58,821 nt of DNA from assembly GCA_002424045.1 (NCBI GenBank), contig DIPH01000009.1, forward strand, positions 1 through 58,821, written 5' to 3'. A program made the translations under genes and the position numbers. Numbering within the stretch: position 1 is the stretch's first letter; every line of letters begins with the position of its first letter. The stretch comes from Firmicutes bacterium UBA5493. GTDB lineage: Bacteria; Bacillota; Limnochordia; Darwinibacteriales; Darwinibacteriaceae. Shown piece by piece: positions 32,847-40,869 of the stretch. A model generated the notes under the pieces. That model was not told the origin of the DNA and searched no databases. It was given only the letters and a program-made list of their open reading frames with translations.

Positions 32847-35000
32847 ATGGCATGGCAAGAAAAGAAGCGCCCAACTTTATATATCCTCTGTATGCTCGTT
32901 TTAGTCTTGCTTCCGGCGAAGGCGAATGGCCAGGAAATGTCGGAACGGGTGCATGTTGTCGCGACGGAATCGGGGTCCTACGATTGGGCGAACCAGATCT
33001 TTGTGGCCCGGGGCGATGTGGTGATCACCTATGGAGACCTTCTTTTGCAGGGGGATCTTCTGACAATGGATGTGGCTACTGGAGAAGTATGGGTTCAAGG
33101 TGATGTTAGGCTCATCCAGGGCGATCAGGAGCTGCGCGGAGAGTCCCTTGTCTACAATGTTGAAACGGGGCAGGGAACCCTCGACCAAGCTCGAACAGAG
33201 GTCGTCTTGCCTGAAAAGACAGGTAGTATCTTTTTATCTGGAGAGTCCATTGGTATTGGGGACGAGAAGTTCACGGTGATGCAAGCCAAGTTTACAACTT
33301 GTGATTTAGCGGAAAGTCACTATCACTTAGCCACGAAAGAGCTGGAGTATTATCCGGGTGAAAAGGTGATCATTCGAGGTGTCACCTACTACGAGGGAAG
33401 AGTACCGCTTTTTTATTGGCCCTACCTGGTGATCCCCTTGGGTTTAGATGATGGACAGAACTTCTTTACCTTACCCGTTTTTGGCTATAGTGAAGTTGAA
33501 GGGTATTATATGAAAAATATCTTCAATTATTATTTTAACTCCAGGTCCCATGGTCATCTCTACCTTGATTTGTTCACTCGTTTAGGAGTAGGGGTGGGTG
33601 CCCGTCATTTTTACGATCTTGAAAACCTAGGTAAGGGTTCTCTCTACCTCTATGGCATTCCAACCAATGAAAGTCCAGTCCTTAAAACGGGCTTTTCACA
33701 CCACTGGGACAGGGAAAAATGGGATTTCACAACCACGACAGACTATGAAAATTGGTGGGCGAAACATGAATTTCGTACAGACAACCGCTTGAAGCTAAGC
33801 TTACCCACAGTGAGCGCAGAAGCATGGTTTCAGTACAAAAAGAATCCTGCGGCCTTAACCAGTGAGAAGCAAGATCTAGGTATGAAGTGGTCCCAGAATC
33901 TGACCGACAAGTGGCGTCTGAACTTGCGGGGGTCACTGGTTAAACAGACAAAGGCCCAACAAGAAATCCGCGTGGTAGACTATTTGGCCGAGACCACCTA
34001 TCGCCAAGGCAGACATACCCTGACCTTAGCTGCGCAGCAGCAGGTAAATCCCGATTTACTGGAAGGTGAGAGACCAGCTTGGCGGAGTGTGCAGCGTATT
34101 CCTGAACTCAAATGGGATGTGAGTGATTTGGGTTTGCCTGGACTACCGCTTCGGATGCAAGTCATACTTGGTCATTATGGTGAACGGCCGTCTACGGTGA
34201 CAAGAAATAGAGCTTTTGGCCAACTCACTCTGGGTCAGCGTTCCTGGCGGCCCATTACAACGACCACAGTGAGTTACCAGGGGCATGTGGCTGGAGCAGC
34301 CTATGGCCATGATCAAAGGCAAGCTTGGACCTATGGGCGCGTGGGGCTCACGCAAAGACTCACAAGCAATCTGCAGTTCACATCGACCTACAGTCGTAGA
34401 GATGTGTGGGGAACGACGCCCTTTCGTTTTGATCGGCAGAGTCCGCTGCAAAATCTGGATTTGAGCCTAAATTACACGACATCTCCGTGGCGGGTCACTG
34501 CCAGAACCAGCTATAGTTTTCTGAGCAAACAATTTAGCGCTTTGACGTTGCAGACATCTTGGCGGCCCAACCAAACCTGGAACTTGAGTGCGACAGCCAG
34601 CTATGACCTGAATACCAAGAATTTAACGCGAATTGTCCCCATGGTGGAATATAAGAAAGAGAAGCTTGAGCTAAGACTTGGCGCACGGTACCAACCAACG
34701 GCAAAGACCCTAGATAGGGTGGATGCCCGTATCGCACTTCCTCTAGGGGATACCTGGCTCGTGAGTTATGATAGTATTTTTGAGCCTCCCAAGCAGGCAT
34801 TCACGAAAGGGAATGTCACAGTCTCTAAGGATTTGCATTGCCGCCAGCTCAGCGTGTCCTATGATCATGTGGCAAAAAGGGTGGCGCTGCAATTGACCAT
34901 CAACGCTTTTCCAACCCTCCCCATTGGCTGGGATTCTGAGGGAGGGCTAAGCCTCTTTGACTTAGAAGAAGTCTCTGACATTATTGGCGTGAAGGAGTGA
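32847..35000 (+). CDS. lptD: LptD-like outer-membrane translocon
   Basis: 717 residues: signal peptide (about 1-28), an OstA/LptA-type jellyroll (about 45-150; ARGDVVITYGDLLLQGDLL) and a large C-terminal beta-barrel. The family segment FTTCDLAESHYHL holds Cys152, and a second mature cysteine, Cys665, lies near the C-terminus in LHCRQLSVSYDH. Proteobacterial LptD has four cysteines and two disulfides; here only one is possible. No LptE-like lipoprotein is adjacent. Start ATG 32847 follows GGGGAGATAGT. Confidence 0.88.
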   Translation: MAWQEKKRPTLYILCMLVLVLLPAKANGQEMSERVHVVATESGSYDWANQIFVARGDVVITYGDLLLQGDLLTMDVATGEVWVQGDVRLIQGDQELRGESLVYNVETGQGTLDQARTEVVLPEKTGSIFLSGESIGIGDEKFTVMQAKFTTCDLAESHYHLATKELEYYPGEKVIIRGVTYYEGRVPLFYWPYLVIPLGLDDGQNFFTLPVFGYSEVEGYYMKNIFNYYFNSRSHGHLYLDLFTRLGVGVGARHFYDLENLGKGSLYLYGIPTNESPVLKTGFSHHWDREKWDFTTTTDYENWWAKHEFRTDNRLKLSLPTVSAEAWFQYKKNPAALTSEKQDLGMKWSQNLTDKWRLNLRGSLVKQTKAQQEIRVVDYLAETTYRQGRHTLTLAAQQQVNPDLLEGERPAWRSVQRIPELKWDVSDLGLPGLPLRMQVILGHYGERPSTVTRNRAFGQLTLGQRSWRPITTTTVSYQGHVAGAAYGHDQRQAWTYGRVGLTQRLTSNLQFTSTYSRRDVWGTTPFRFDRQSPLQNLDLSLNYTTSPWRVTARTSYSFLSKQFSALTLQTSWRPNQTWNLSATASYDLNTKNLTRIVPMVEYKKEKLELRLGARYQPTAKTLDRVDARIALPLGDTWLVSYDSIFEPPKQAFTKGNVTVSKDLHCRQLSVSYDHVAKRVALQLTINAFPTLPIGWDSEGGLSLFDLEEVSDIIGVKE

Positions 35001-35635
35001 TGAAGCTGAGCAGTAGGATGAAAAAAGCCATCCTCGTCCTTGCAATACTAATCATCGCTATCTACCTCATCTTTCGCTTCTTCATTGAGCCGCCACAGCC
35101 ACAGGTTAGCGTGCCCCCTAGTGTGCAACTTCTAGAATCACGGCTTGTTGGGCGCAAAGATGGTGTCAGGCAATGGGAAATACTAGCTCAATCGGTGTTA
35201 CAAGCAGGGAACTCTGTCACCCTTACAAGTTTAGATGAAATCACCATGTTCCAGGATCAAGAACCTTATTTATTCATTGATGCGGATACCGCGGTTTGGG
35301 ATCGCAAGCTAGATATCTTGCATCTGCATGAATCGCAAGTTCGCGATGGAGAGGATGGGTTCTATTTGGAAAGCGATCTTTTGATCTGGGATGGAGCCGA
35401 AGAAACTCTTACCTCACCTGGGCCAGTTTTCATCCTCTGGGAAGGTCTGGAGATTCAGGCTGCAGAAATGGTTATGGAAGCCCAAAGTAGCTTGCTCTAT
35501 CTTAAGGATGATGTGCGAATTCGAGACGGTTCTATGCTGTGGAGACTGGAACAAGCGGTGTATGACCTAGAGCAAAAGCTTATGGATTTCTATGGTAGAG
35601 TGGTTCTAGAAGGAGAGGACGGGGACGATGAATAG
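35000..35635 (+). CDS. lptC: LptC-like bridge protein
   Basis: 211 residues with one N-terminal membrane anchor (about 11-31) and a periplasmic beta-jellyroll (about 40-205) of the LptC/OstA type, with recurring short strands such as LFIDADTAVWDRKLDILHLH. ATG 35000 overlaps the lptD stop and follows GAAGGAG. It should carry lipid from the LptFG complex to LptA. Sequence is divergent; the call leans on architecture and on its place between lptD and lptA. Confidence 0.8.
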   Translation: MKLSSRMKKAILVLAILIIAIYLIFRFFIEPPQPQVSVPPSVQLLESRLVGRKDGVRQWEILAQSVLQAGNSVTLTSLDEITMFQDQEPYLFIDADTAVWDRKLDILHLHESQVRDGEDGFYLESDLLIWDGAEETLTSPGPVFILWEGLEIQAAEMVMEAQSSLLYLKDDVRIRDGSMLWRLEQAVYDLEQKLMDFYGRVVLEGEDGDDE

Positions 35636-36206
35636 AAGATTCGTTGGTCTGATGATTGTGATGGCCCTTTTCTTAGGCGGAACGAGCGTTGCCTGGGGTC
35701 AGGGTCAACCTGGTACGCTGGAGATAACGGGGGTTCCCACAGACGTTGTGGCGGGCCGTTATGACCGCGAGGCGGGAGTATTTTTTGCCGATGTCCGTGC
35801 GATTGCAGGGGCTTTAATCAAGGTGAAGCGAGAAGATGTACAAATCGTGGGAAAAACCATGGAGTGGCGGACCGACGATGATTATTTGATTTTCACGGTG
35901 GACGCCAAGCTTACCCAGGATGATTTTGAGTTAACAGGTGATGTAGTAGAATACTTTGGCGAAGAAAAGAAGTTGAAGTCACAGGGTAATGTGGTGGTCA
36001 CAACGGACGATGCCACTGTGTATGCAGATCACCTTGATTACGAGGAAGAAACCGACCAAGCCCTTTTTACTGGCAACGTCAAGGTCGTCTTTTCCGATGG
36101 TGTTTTGGAAGGTGAGAGATTTTTGATGCTGCTGGAAAAGAGCGAACTACAGTTCTTTGGTTCTTTCCAAGGTGAATTTAGCGATAAGAATAGTAATGAG
36201 AACTAA
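35628..36206 (+). CDS. lptA: LptA-like periplasmic bridge protein
   Basis: 192 residues: signal peptide (about 1-24, AWGQ), then an OstA domain (about 90-180) with the repeated strand pattern DDFELTGDVVEYFGEEKKLKS, ATVYADHLDYEEETDQALFT and VVFSDGVLEGERF. It links LptC to LptD. Overlaps lptC by eight bases. The region before the OstA domain (30-85) is extra relative to compact LptA. Confidence 0.82.
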   Translation: MNRRFVGLMIVMALFLGGTSVAWGQGQPGTLEITGVPTDVVAGRYDREAGVFFADVRAIAGALIKVKREDVQIVGKTMEWRTDDDYLIFTVDAKLTQDDFELTGDVVEYFGEEKKLKSQGNVVVTTDDATVYADHLDYEEETDQALFTGNVKVVFSDGVLEGERFLMLLEKSELQFFGSFQGEFSDKNSNEN

Positions 36207-36235
36207 TTAATGGCAATATTAACGGGCTTTACCAC

Positions 36236-36264
36236 TTAAACCCCAGCTAGAGGCGTGTTATAAT
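36236..36264 (+). promoter_or_regulatory. Extended -10 promoter of the ABC transporter pair
   Basis: TGT-TATAAT (36256-36264) is an extended -10; TTAAAC at 36236-36241, 17 bases upstream, is a weak -35. It lies in the 85-base gap after lptA, so the transporter can be transcribed apart from the lpt genes. Confidence 0.6.
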
Positions 36265-36291
36265 TGAGTCGCTAGGTGAGGAGGGGAGGTA

Positions 36292-38433
36292 GTGCTCGTT
36301 TTTTTTCGGGACGGTTTTTATAAAGACCTCATAATCTTACTTGTCTTAACCGTGATTGTAGGTGCCGTGTTTTCCCAGGGTATTGCCTGGGCCATCGACA
36401 CCTATTTTGGCGATACCCTCGATGGCATGATCGGGGAATATGGTGAATATGATGTGATTTTGCACATTCGTGAAGAAGCCAAAGAAGCCGCATTAAGGGA
36501 GCTAGAACGCATTGGCGAACAGTCCTTTCCGGGCTATAAGGTCAATCAGACCCTAACCATTGCGGGCCAAGCTAACTTCTTTTTTGGGTTTCCTGATGAG
36601 TATCGTACCAGGGAGGTATTGGAGAGCATTACCTCCTATTTTGGAGCGGTTCCAGGAATAAATGGGTATACTCTAATGGTAGAACCGAGCGTTTTAATCA
36701 GAGGTGTACATCCTGTGGTTCGGGAAGATTTGCGGGACCAAATCGAAGAGCTCGATGGAGTCAAGTTTGTGGTCAAGGACGGTGGCAATTTGGCGGTTGT
36801 TCTTACGACAGACGATTGGATCCCTGAGGTAACCAAGGAAGTCGAACGTATTATACAGCAATATCAGATCTTAGAACTACGCTTTCCCATGGGCTTTGAG
36901 GTTGACACCCAGGAAGTGGGAGAACAGGCTCTGGCGGTTTTGCGTTCTCAGATCCCTTCGTCAGAAGGGCACCCTTCCTCAGAAGGGCACCCTTCTGGGA
37001 AGGGTGTTTACAAGAATGTGACCTCTGCAGAATACGGAGAGGATTTGGATGCCTTCTTGAAGACCCTAGTGGAGATGCGTGACTTTCTAGGGAGCTATGC
37101 GTCGCAAGTTCGCGTCCTTCCAGAGCCCCATGTACAGCTGGGGGTGGGGGAGCTTATTCTCCTCGAAAACGATTTGACAATTGAGGTCACGGGAGTGTAT
37201 GGAGGTCTAGTTGAAGCCATGATTGTGGAGGGCTCACCTGTGCAATCTACAGATAAACTAGTCCAAAAAGGCTATCGCTACCAAGGCGAAGGAGAACGGG
37301 GCGAGTTCATTGGAGATGTGGAGATCGAAAACGAGCGGTACCGTCTGGTCTATGCCGTAGATGAAAGCTTGCGACTCTTGGCGGAGCTTGAGGAACTGTC
37401 GGTACAGGCTAGCACCGCTGTGGATAATGCCGAGGCAGTACTGACCACCTTCCAGGAGGCCCTTATGCAGCTGGAGGTATTGCAGGTACAAATGCGGCAC
37501 CTCAACGAGGGCATCGCAAGCGGTGAGGCTAAATCGTCCGGCGAGCAGTTCCTAGTCACCCTTCTTCTCAATGGGCTGTTTCAAACCTTGGCCCAAGGGG
37601 TGATTAATACGGGTGAAGAGTCCTTGGATTCTCTGCAGAACCTCGATATTGAGGAAATGCGTAAGAGCTTAACTGGAATTAGCACGCAGATCAGTAATGT
37701 GCAAGAGATTGATGTTAAGGCCATTATAGAGCAAATCGGCTTTGTTAGGGATACCTTGCCTGACCTAAATGATGCGGAAATTGGCCAGTCTATCCGCCTG
37801 ATCAACACCTATTTAGGTGGTCAGGTGATTCCTGGTGAACGGGTACAACTGCTCATTCAAGGGGAATCCCTTGACGAGAAGATGTTTGAGAGGATCTTCC
37901 AGGAGGAACTGGAAAACCCTTATTTGCACACCTATTCAACGTCGGTGGGGATGGTGACTCCTGATGCCAGGGGTGAAGTTTTCCGGATCTTAAAAGAGGT
38001 TCGCTCTATTGTGGCGGGGATGCTCTCCATTATCTTCACCATGATTGTGCTGGTCTTGGACCATGCCACCATCTTTAGTACGCTAAAGTATGTTCGTGTC
38101 TGTGAGAAACCGGGTAGAAAGGGCTGGATGCGCCTCTTCAATCCCCTCTTTTTCCTTGGGGGAACGCTCGGAAGCGTGATCTTAACCAGTGTCTATTATC
38201 TATCCCGATCGCAGATTCCCTTCTTCAGCTGGCCCTTCGTGGTTTTTTTGGGCTTTATCCTCGGTGTACTCATTGTAATCTTTGCGGAACGCTTTAGCCC
38301 TGTACACAGCATGGAACTCATGGCTGGACAGTCCTTAGGTCTTTCCAACGTGCAAATTATGCGGGAAGTGGTTATTCCCCCGAGCCGTCCCGGACTTCTT
38401 AATTTACTCAATCGCTTCAAACAGCAGTTTTAG
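36292..38433 (+). CDS. Hybrid ABC transporter permease: large extracytoplasmic domain plus EAA-type coupling loop
   Basis: 713 residues of unrecognised family. One helix near 11-33 is followed by a very large, mostly polar extracytoplasmic region (about 40-560). This contains alpha/beta segments, a linker with a six-residue repeat (SSEGHP twice, 224-235) and coiled-coil stretches (about 375-415 and 455-520). Three helices follow (about 567-592, 612-633 and 637-660). The C-terminus MAGQSLGLSNVQIMREVVIP closely resembles the cytosolic EAA loop with which amino-acid-type importer permeases contact their ATPase, but no helix follows it. The ATPase gene starts 14 bases on. Start GTG 36292 follows GAGGAGGGGAGG. 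Lipid or envelope transport is inferred from the lpt/fabZ setting only. Confidence 0.65.
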   Translation: MLVFFRDGFYKDLIILLVLTVIVGAVFSQGIAWAIDTYFGDTLDGMIGEYGEYDVILHIREEAKEAALRELERIGEQSFPGYKVNQTLTIAGQANFFFGFPDEYRTREVLESITSYFGAVPGINGYTLMVEPSVLIRGVHPVVREDLRDQIEELDGVKFVVKDGGNLAVVLTTDDWIPEVTKEVERIIQQYQILELRFPMGFEVDTQEVGEQALAVLRSQIPSSEGHPSSEGHPSGKGVYKNVTSAEYGEDLDAFLKTLVEMRDFLGSYASQVRVLPEPHVQLGVGELILLENDLTIEVTGVYGGLVEAMIVEGSPVQSTDKLVQKGYRYQGEGERGEFIGDVEIENERYRLVYAVDESLRLLAELEELSVQASTAVDNAEAVLTTFQEALMQLEVLQVQMRHLNEGIASGEAKSSGEQFLVTLLLNGLFQTLAQGVINTGEESLDSLQNLDIEEMRKSLTGISTQISNVQEIDVKAIIEQIGFVRDTLPDLNDAEIGQSIRLINTYLGGQVIPGERVQLLIQGESLDEKMFERIFQEELENPYLHTYSTSVGMVTPDARGEVFRILKEVRSIVAGMLSIIFTMIVLVLDHATIFSTLKYVRVCEKPGRKGWMRLFNPLFFLGGTLGSVILTSVYYLSRSQIPFFSWPFVVFLGFILGVLIVIFAERFSPVHSMELMAGQSLGLSNVQIMREVVIPPSRPGLLNLLNRFKQQF
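36961..36996 (+). repeat. Tandem 18-bp palindromic repeat inside the permease gene
   Basis: Two copies (17 of 18 bases identical) each contain the perfect palindrome GAAGGG-CA-CCCTTC (36964-36977 and 36982-36995). They are in frame and encode SEGHPS twice. Related CCTTC and GGGAAGGG pieces flank both ends. Confidence 0.85.
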
Positions 38434-38447
38434 AGGGGTGAGGTAGG

Positions 38448-39176
38448 ATGCTTGAGATTAAGGGTTTACGTAAATCCTTTGGGAAACTTGTGGCCTTAGA
38501 TGGAGTAGACTTGACAGTGAGCAAGGGGGAGACCGTTGTGATCATGGGTCCTTCGGGCTGCGGCAAGTCTACTCTTATTCGTTGCGTCAATCGTCTAACT
38601 GAGCCCGATGAAGGGACCATCTTGTTGGGTGGGAAGAGTGTCTTAGACCTCCGTGGCAGTGAACTACAGGATCTCAGGCGTAATGTGGGCTTTGTGTTTC
38701 AACAGTTCAACCTCATTGGCCGCCTTACGGTTTTGGAGAATGTCATGTTTCATCTAGTCTTGGGTGGTATGGACCTCGATGAAGCTCGAGAGAGAGGACG
38801 TTTGGTCCTTGAGAAGGTGGGCCTTAGATCCACTCAAGAACGTCGTCCCCATGAGTTAAGCGGAGGTCAGCAACAAAGGGTGGGCATCGCCAGAGCCTTG
38901 GTAACCCATCCACAAATCATGCTGTGGGATGAGCCTACTGCATCCCTAGATCCTATCTTAGTCGGTGAGGTCTTGGAAGTCATGGAAGAACTGGTGAAAA
39001 CCGCAGCCACGACTATGGTTATTGTAACCCACGAAGTTTCTTTTGCCCTTAGGGTCGCTGAGCGTATTGTCTTTATGGACAAAGGTCAGGTTGTGGAACA
39101 AGGGGCGCCAAGGGAGGTCTTTGAGAACCCCAAGTCTGAGATAGCCAGGCTCTATAGAAAACTCCTGGTCAAGTAG
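38448..39176 (+). CDS. ABC transporter ATPase, polar amino acid (GlnQ) type
   Basis: 242 residues with Walker A GPSGCGKST, Q-loop VFQQFNLI, signature LSGGQQQR, Walker B MLWDEPTASLD and switch His in VTHEVSFALR. The segment GCGKSTLIRCVNRLTEPDEG is typical of the glutamine/polar amino acid ATPases. It pairs with the preceding permease, whose EAA-like loop is of the same importer type. No periplasmic binding-protein gene is nearby. Confidence 0.92.
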   Translation: MLEIKGLRKSFGKLVALDGVDLTVSKGETVVIMGPSGCGKSTLIRCVNRLTEPDEGTILLGGKSVLDLRGSELQDLRRNVGFVFQQFNLIGRLTVLENVMFHLVLGGMDLDEARERGRLVLEKVGLRSTQERRPHELSGGQQQRVGIARALVTHPQIMLWDEPTASLDPILVGEVLEVMEELVKTAATTMVIVTHEVSFALRVAERIVFMDKGQVVEQGAPREVFENPKSEIARLYRKLLVK

Positions 39177-39204
39177 GAGACGTTTGGGGGCGTGAAAGGA
39201 GGAA

Positions 39205-39240
39205 ATGGAGAATCCATGCCGAAAACTCTATGAGCGGTAG
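39205..39240 (+). CDS. Possible 11-residue leader peptide before fabZ
   Basis: ATG 39205 to TAG 39240 encodes MENPCRKLYER. A near-ideal AAAGGAGG lies just before it (39195-39202), stronger than the site of fabZ itself, which starts 31 bases after this stop. It may be a translated leader or a relic start; composition gives no functional clue. Confidence 0.35.
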   Translation: MENPCRKLYER

Positions 39241-39271
39241 TGTGGCTTTTTTGGCAAAAGGAGTGAGAGGT

Positions 39272-39712
39272 ATGCCCTCCATTGATGAGATTCAACGACT
39301 CTTACCCCATCGTTATCCGTTCTTGATGGTTGATCGGGTCGTAGAAAGGGAAGAGGGTCACAGAGTGGTGGCGATTAAAAACGTCACGATCAATGAACCT
39401 TTTTTTCAGGGACATTATCCCCAAACACCTGTGATGCCAGGTGTGATGATCGTCGAAGCCATGGCTCAGGTAGGAGGATTAGCAGCTGGGGGAGCACCTG
39501 ATCGTGACACCATTCCCCTGCTTGCCGCCATTGAGAAGGTTAGGTTTCGAGAAGTTGTTAAACCCGGAGATCAATTGATGATTATCGCGACCGTACAAGC
39601 CGCCAGAGCGGGCGTGGTAAAGATCTCCGCCGAAGCAAGAGTCGATGACAAGGTTGTAGCTGGGGGACATTTGACATTCGCCCTTGTGCCCAGGGGGAAA
39701 ACTAAGCTATGA
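39272..39712 (+). CDS. fabZ: 3-hydroxyacyl-ACP dehydratase FabZ
   Basis: Dehydrates 3-hydroxyacyl-ACP in fatty acid synthesis. The 146-residue hotdog-fold protein has the signature LLPHRYPFLMVDRV with the catalytic His, and GHYPQTPVMPGVMIVEAMAQ with the catalytic Glu. ATG 39272 is eight bases after AAAGGAG; an upstream in-frame ATG (39230) is unneeded. It overlaps the LpxB-like gene (ATGA). In lipid-A makers fabZ often sits beside lpx genes. Confidence 0.95.
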   Translation: MPSIDEIQRLLPHRYPFLMVDRVVEREEGHRVVAIKNVTINEPFFQGHYPQTPVMPGVMIVEAMAQVGGLAAGGAPDRDTIPLLAAIEKVRFREVVKPGDQLMIIATVQAARAGVVKISAEARVDDKVVAGGHLTFALVPRGKTKL

Positions 39713-40869
39713 AGAACATCATGATGCTTGGCGGAGATAATACAAGTGATCGTTTTGGTTCGGCATTAACACGAAAGATACTGGAAAAATGCCCCCGAAC
39801 AACGCTTTTTGGAGTGGGTGGACCCCTGATGAATGATGCCGGGGTACGCCTGCTTTATGATATTTCGGAACAGGTGAGCTTAGGGATATTCCAGTCGATG
39901 AAAGGATCCCTGGTGGTCAAGCGTATGATCAAACGGGTGGTGGAAGCTATGGACCGAGAGCAGCCTTCTCTGGTTGTGCAAATTGGCTTGCCGGTCTTTG
40001 GTTACAAACTTTTAGAAATCGCCCGGGCGAAGGGAATTCCTGTTTTGTACTATTACACACCCCTCAGTCGTGGTCTAGGGAATGTGAAAGGGAGTCCTTT
40101 TTCCACGGTTGTGAATAAGGTAGCTAGTATAAGTCGCTTTGAGACCGCTCGATGTGAAGAGGTAGGCATCGATTATAAATTTGTAGGGCATCCCCTTATG
40201 GACTTAACAGACTTCACCTTGACACCTTCAAGGGCAAGGGCGAAGTTAGGCATTGAATCCGAACAAACCAAGGTGCTTGCGGTCCTGCCAGGGGCTCGAG
40301 AAGTGGAAGTGAGAAATGCACTTCCTGGCGTCTTGAAGGCCCTTGACGTGGTCGAGCAAAAGCATGATGATGTGCAGATCATAGTATCCATGGCTCCAAC
40401 CATTCGCAGTATACTTGTTGATGAAATCGTGAAGAAATGCCCTGCTGACAAGGTGAGGTTAGAGAGAGATACCTACTCTGTGCTTCGGGCAGCCGATTTG
40501 GCTATTACCTCTATCGGCACTAGCTCTTTAGAGGCTTCTCTGCTTGGCGTGCCGTCTGTGGCAGTCTATCGTGTACCCCACAGCACATATTTTGTGGAAA
40601 AGTTACTTGATCGCAAGCCCAATATGACAATAACCAATAACATTTTGCGAAAGACTGTGATACCAGAGTTTATCCAAGGGCACTTTGTCCATACGAAGGT
40701 AGCGGAAACCGTAGAACGATTGCTTTACAGTGGAGAGGCCAGGCAGGCCATGTTAGAGGAGTTTTCTCACTTGGAGTACGAATTGGGAGAACCTGGTTCC
40801 GTGGGCAGAGCTGCCGAATTAGTGGTGGAAATGGCTGGGTGTGGGGACGATGGAACAACTAGTAGCTAA
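39709..40869 (+). CDS. LpxB-like GT-B glycosyltransferase with altered active site
   Basis: 386 residues aligning end to end with lipid-A-disaccharide synthase. Shared landmarks are the N-terminal GGDNTSDRFGSAL (LpxB: GExSGD), FVGHPLMD (FIGHxMxD), VLPGAREVEV (LLPGSRxxEV) and TSIGTSSLEASL (SGTxxLE). The LpxB catalytic segment GIDAPDFN reads QIGLPVFG, so the expected aspartates are missing, and the SxSxWAW motif reads YTPLSRGL. It is thus a homologue unlikely to perform the standard reaction. No lpxA, lpxC or lpxD is in the window. It overlaps fabZ and lptB. Confidence 0.8.
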   Translation: MKNIMMLGGDNTSDRFGSALTRKILEKCPRTTLFGVGGPLMNDAGVRLLYDISEQVSLGIFQSMKGSLVVKRMIKRVVEAMDREQPSLVVQIGLPVFGYKLLEIARAKGIPVLYYYTPLSRGLGNVKGSPFSTVVNKVASISRFETARCEEVGIDYKFVGHPLMDLTDFTLTPSRARAKLGIESEQTKVLAVLPGAREVEVRNALPGVLKALDVVEQKHDDVQIIVSMAPTIRSILVDEIVKKCPADKVRLERDTYSVLRAADLAITSIGTSSLEASLLGVPSVAVYRVPHSTYFVEKLLDRKPNMTITNNILRKTVIPEFIQGHFVHTKVAETVERLLYSGEARQAMLEEFSHLEYELGEPGSVGRAAELVVEMAGCGDDGTTSS

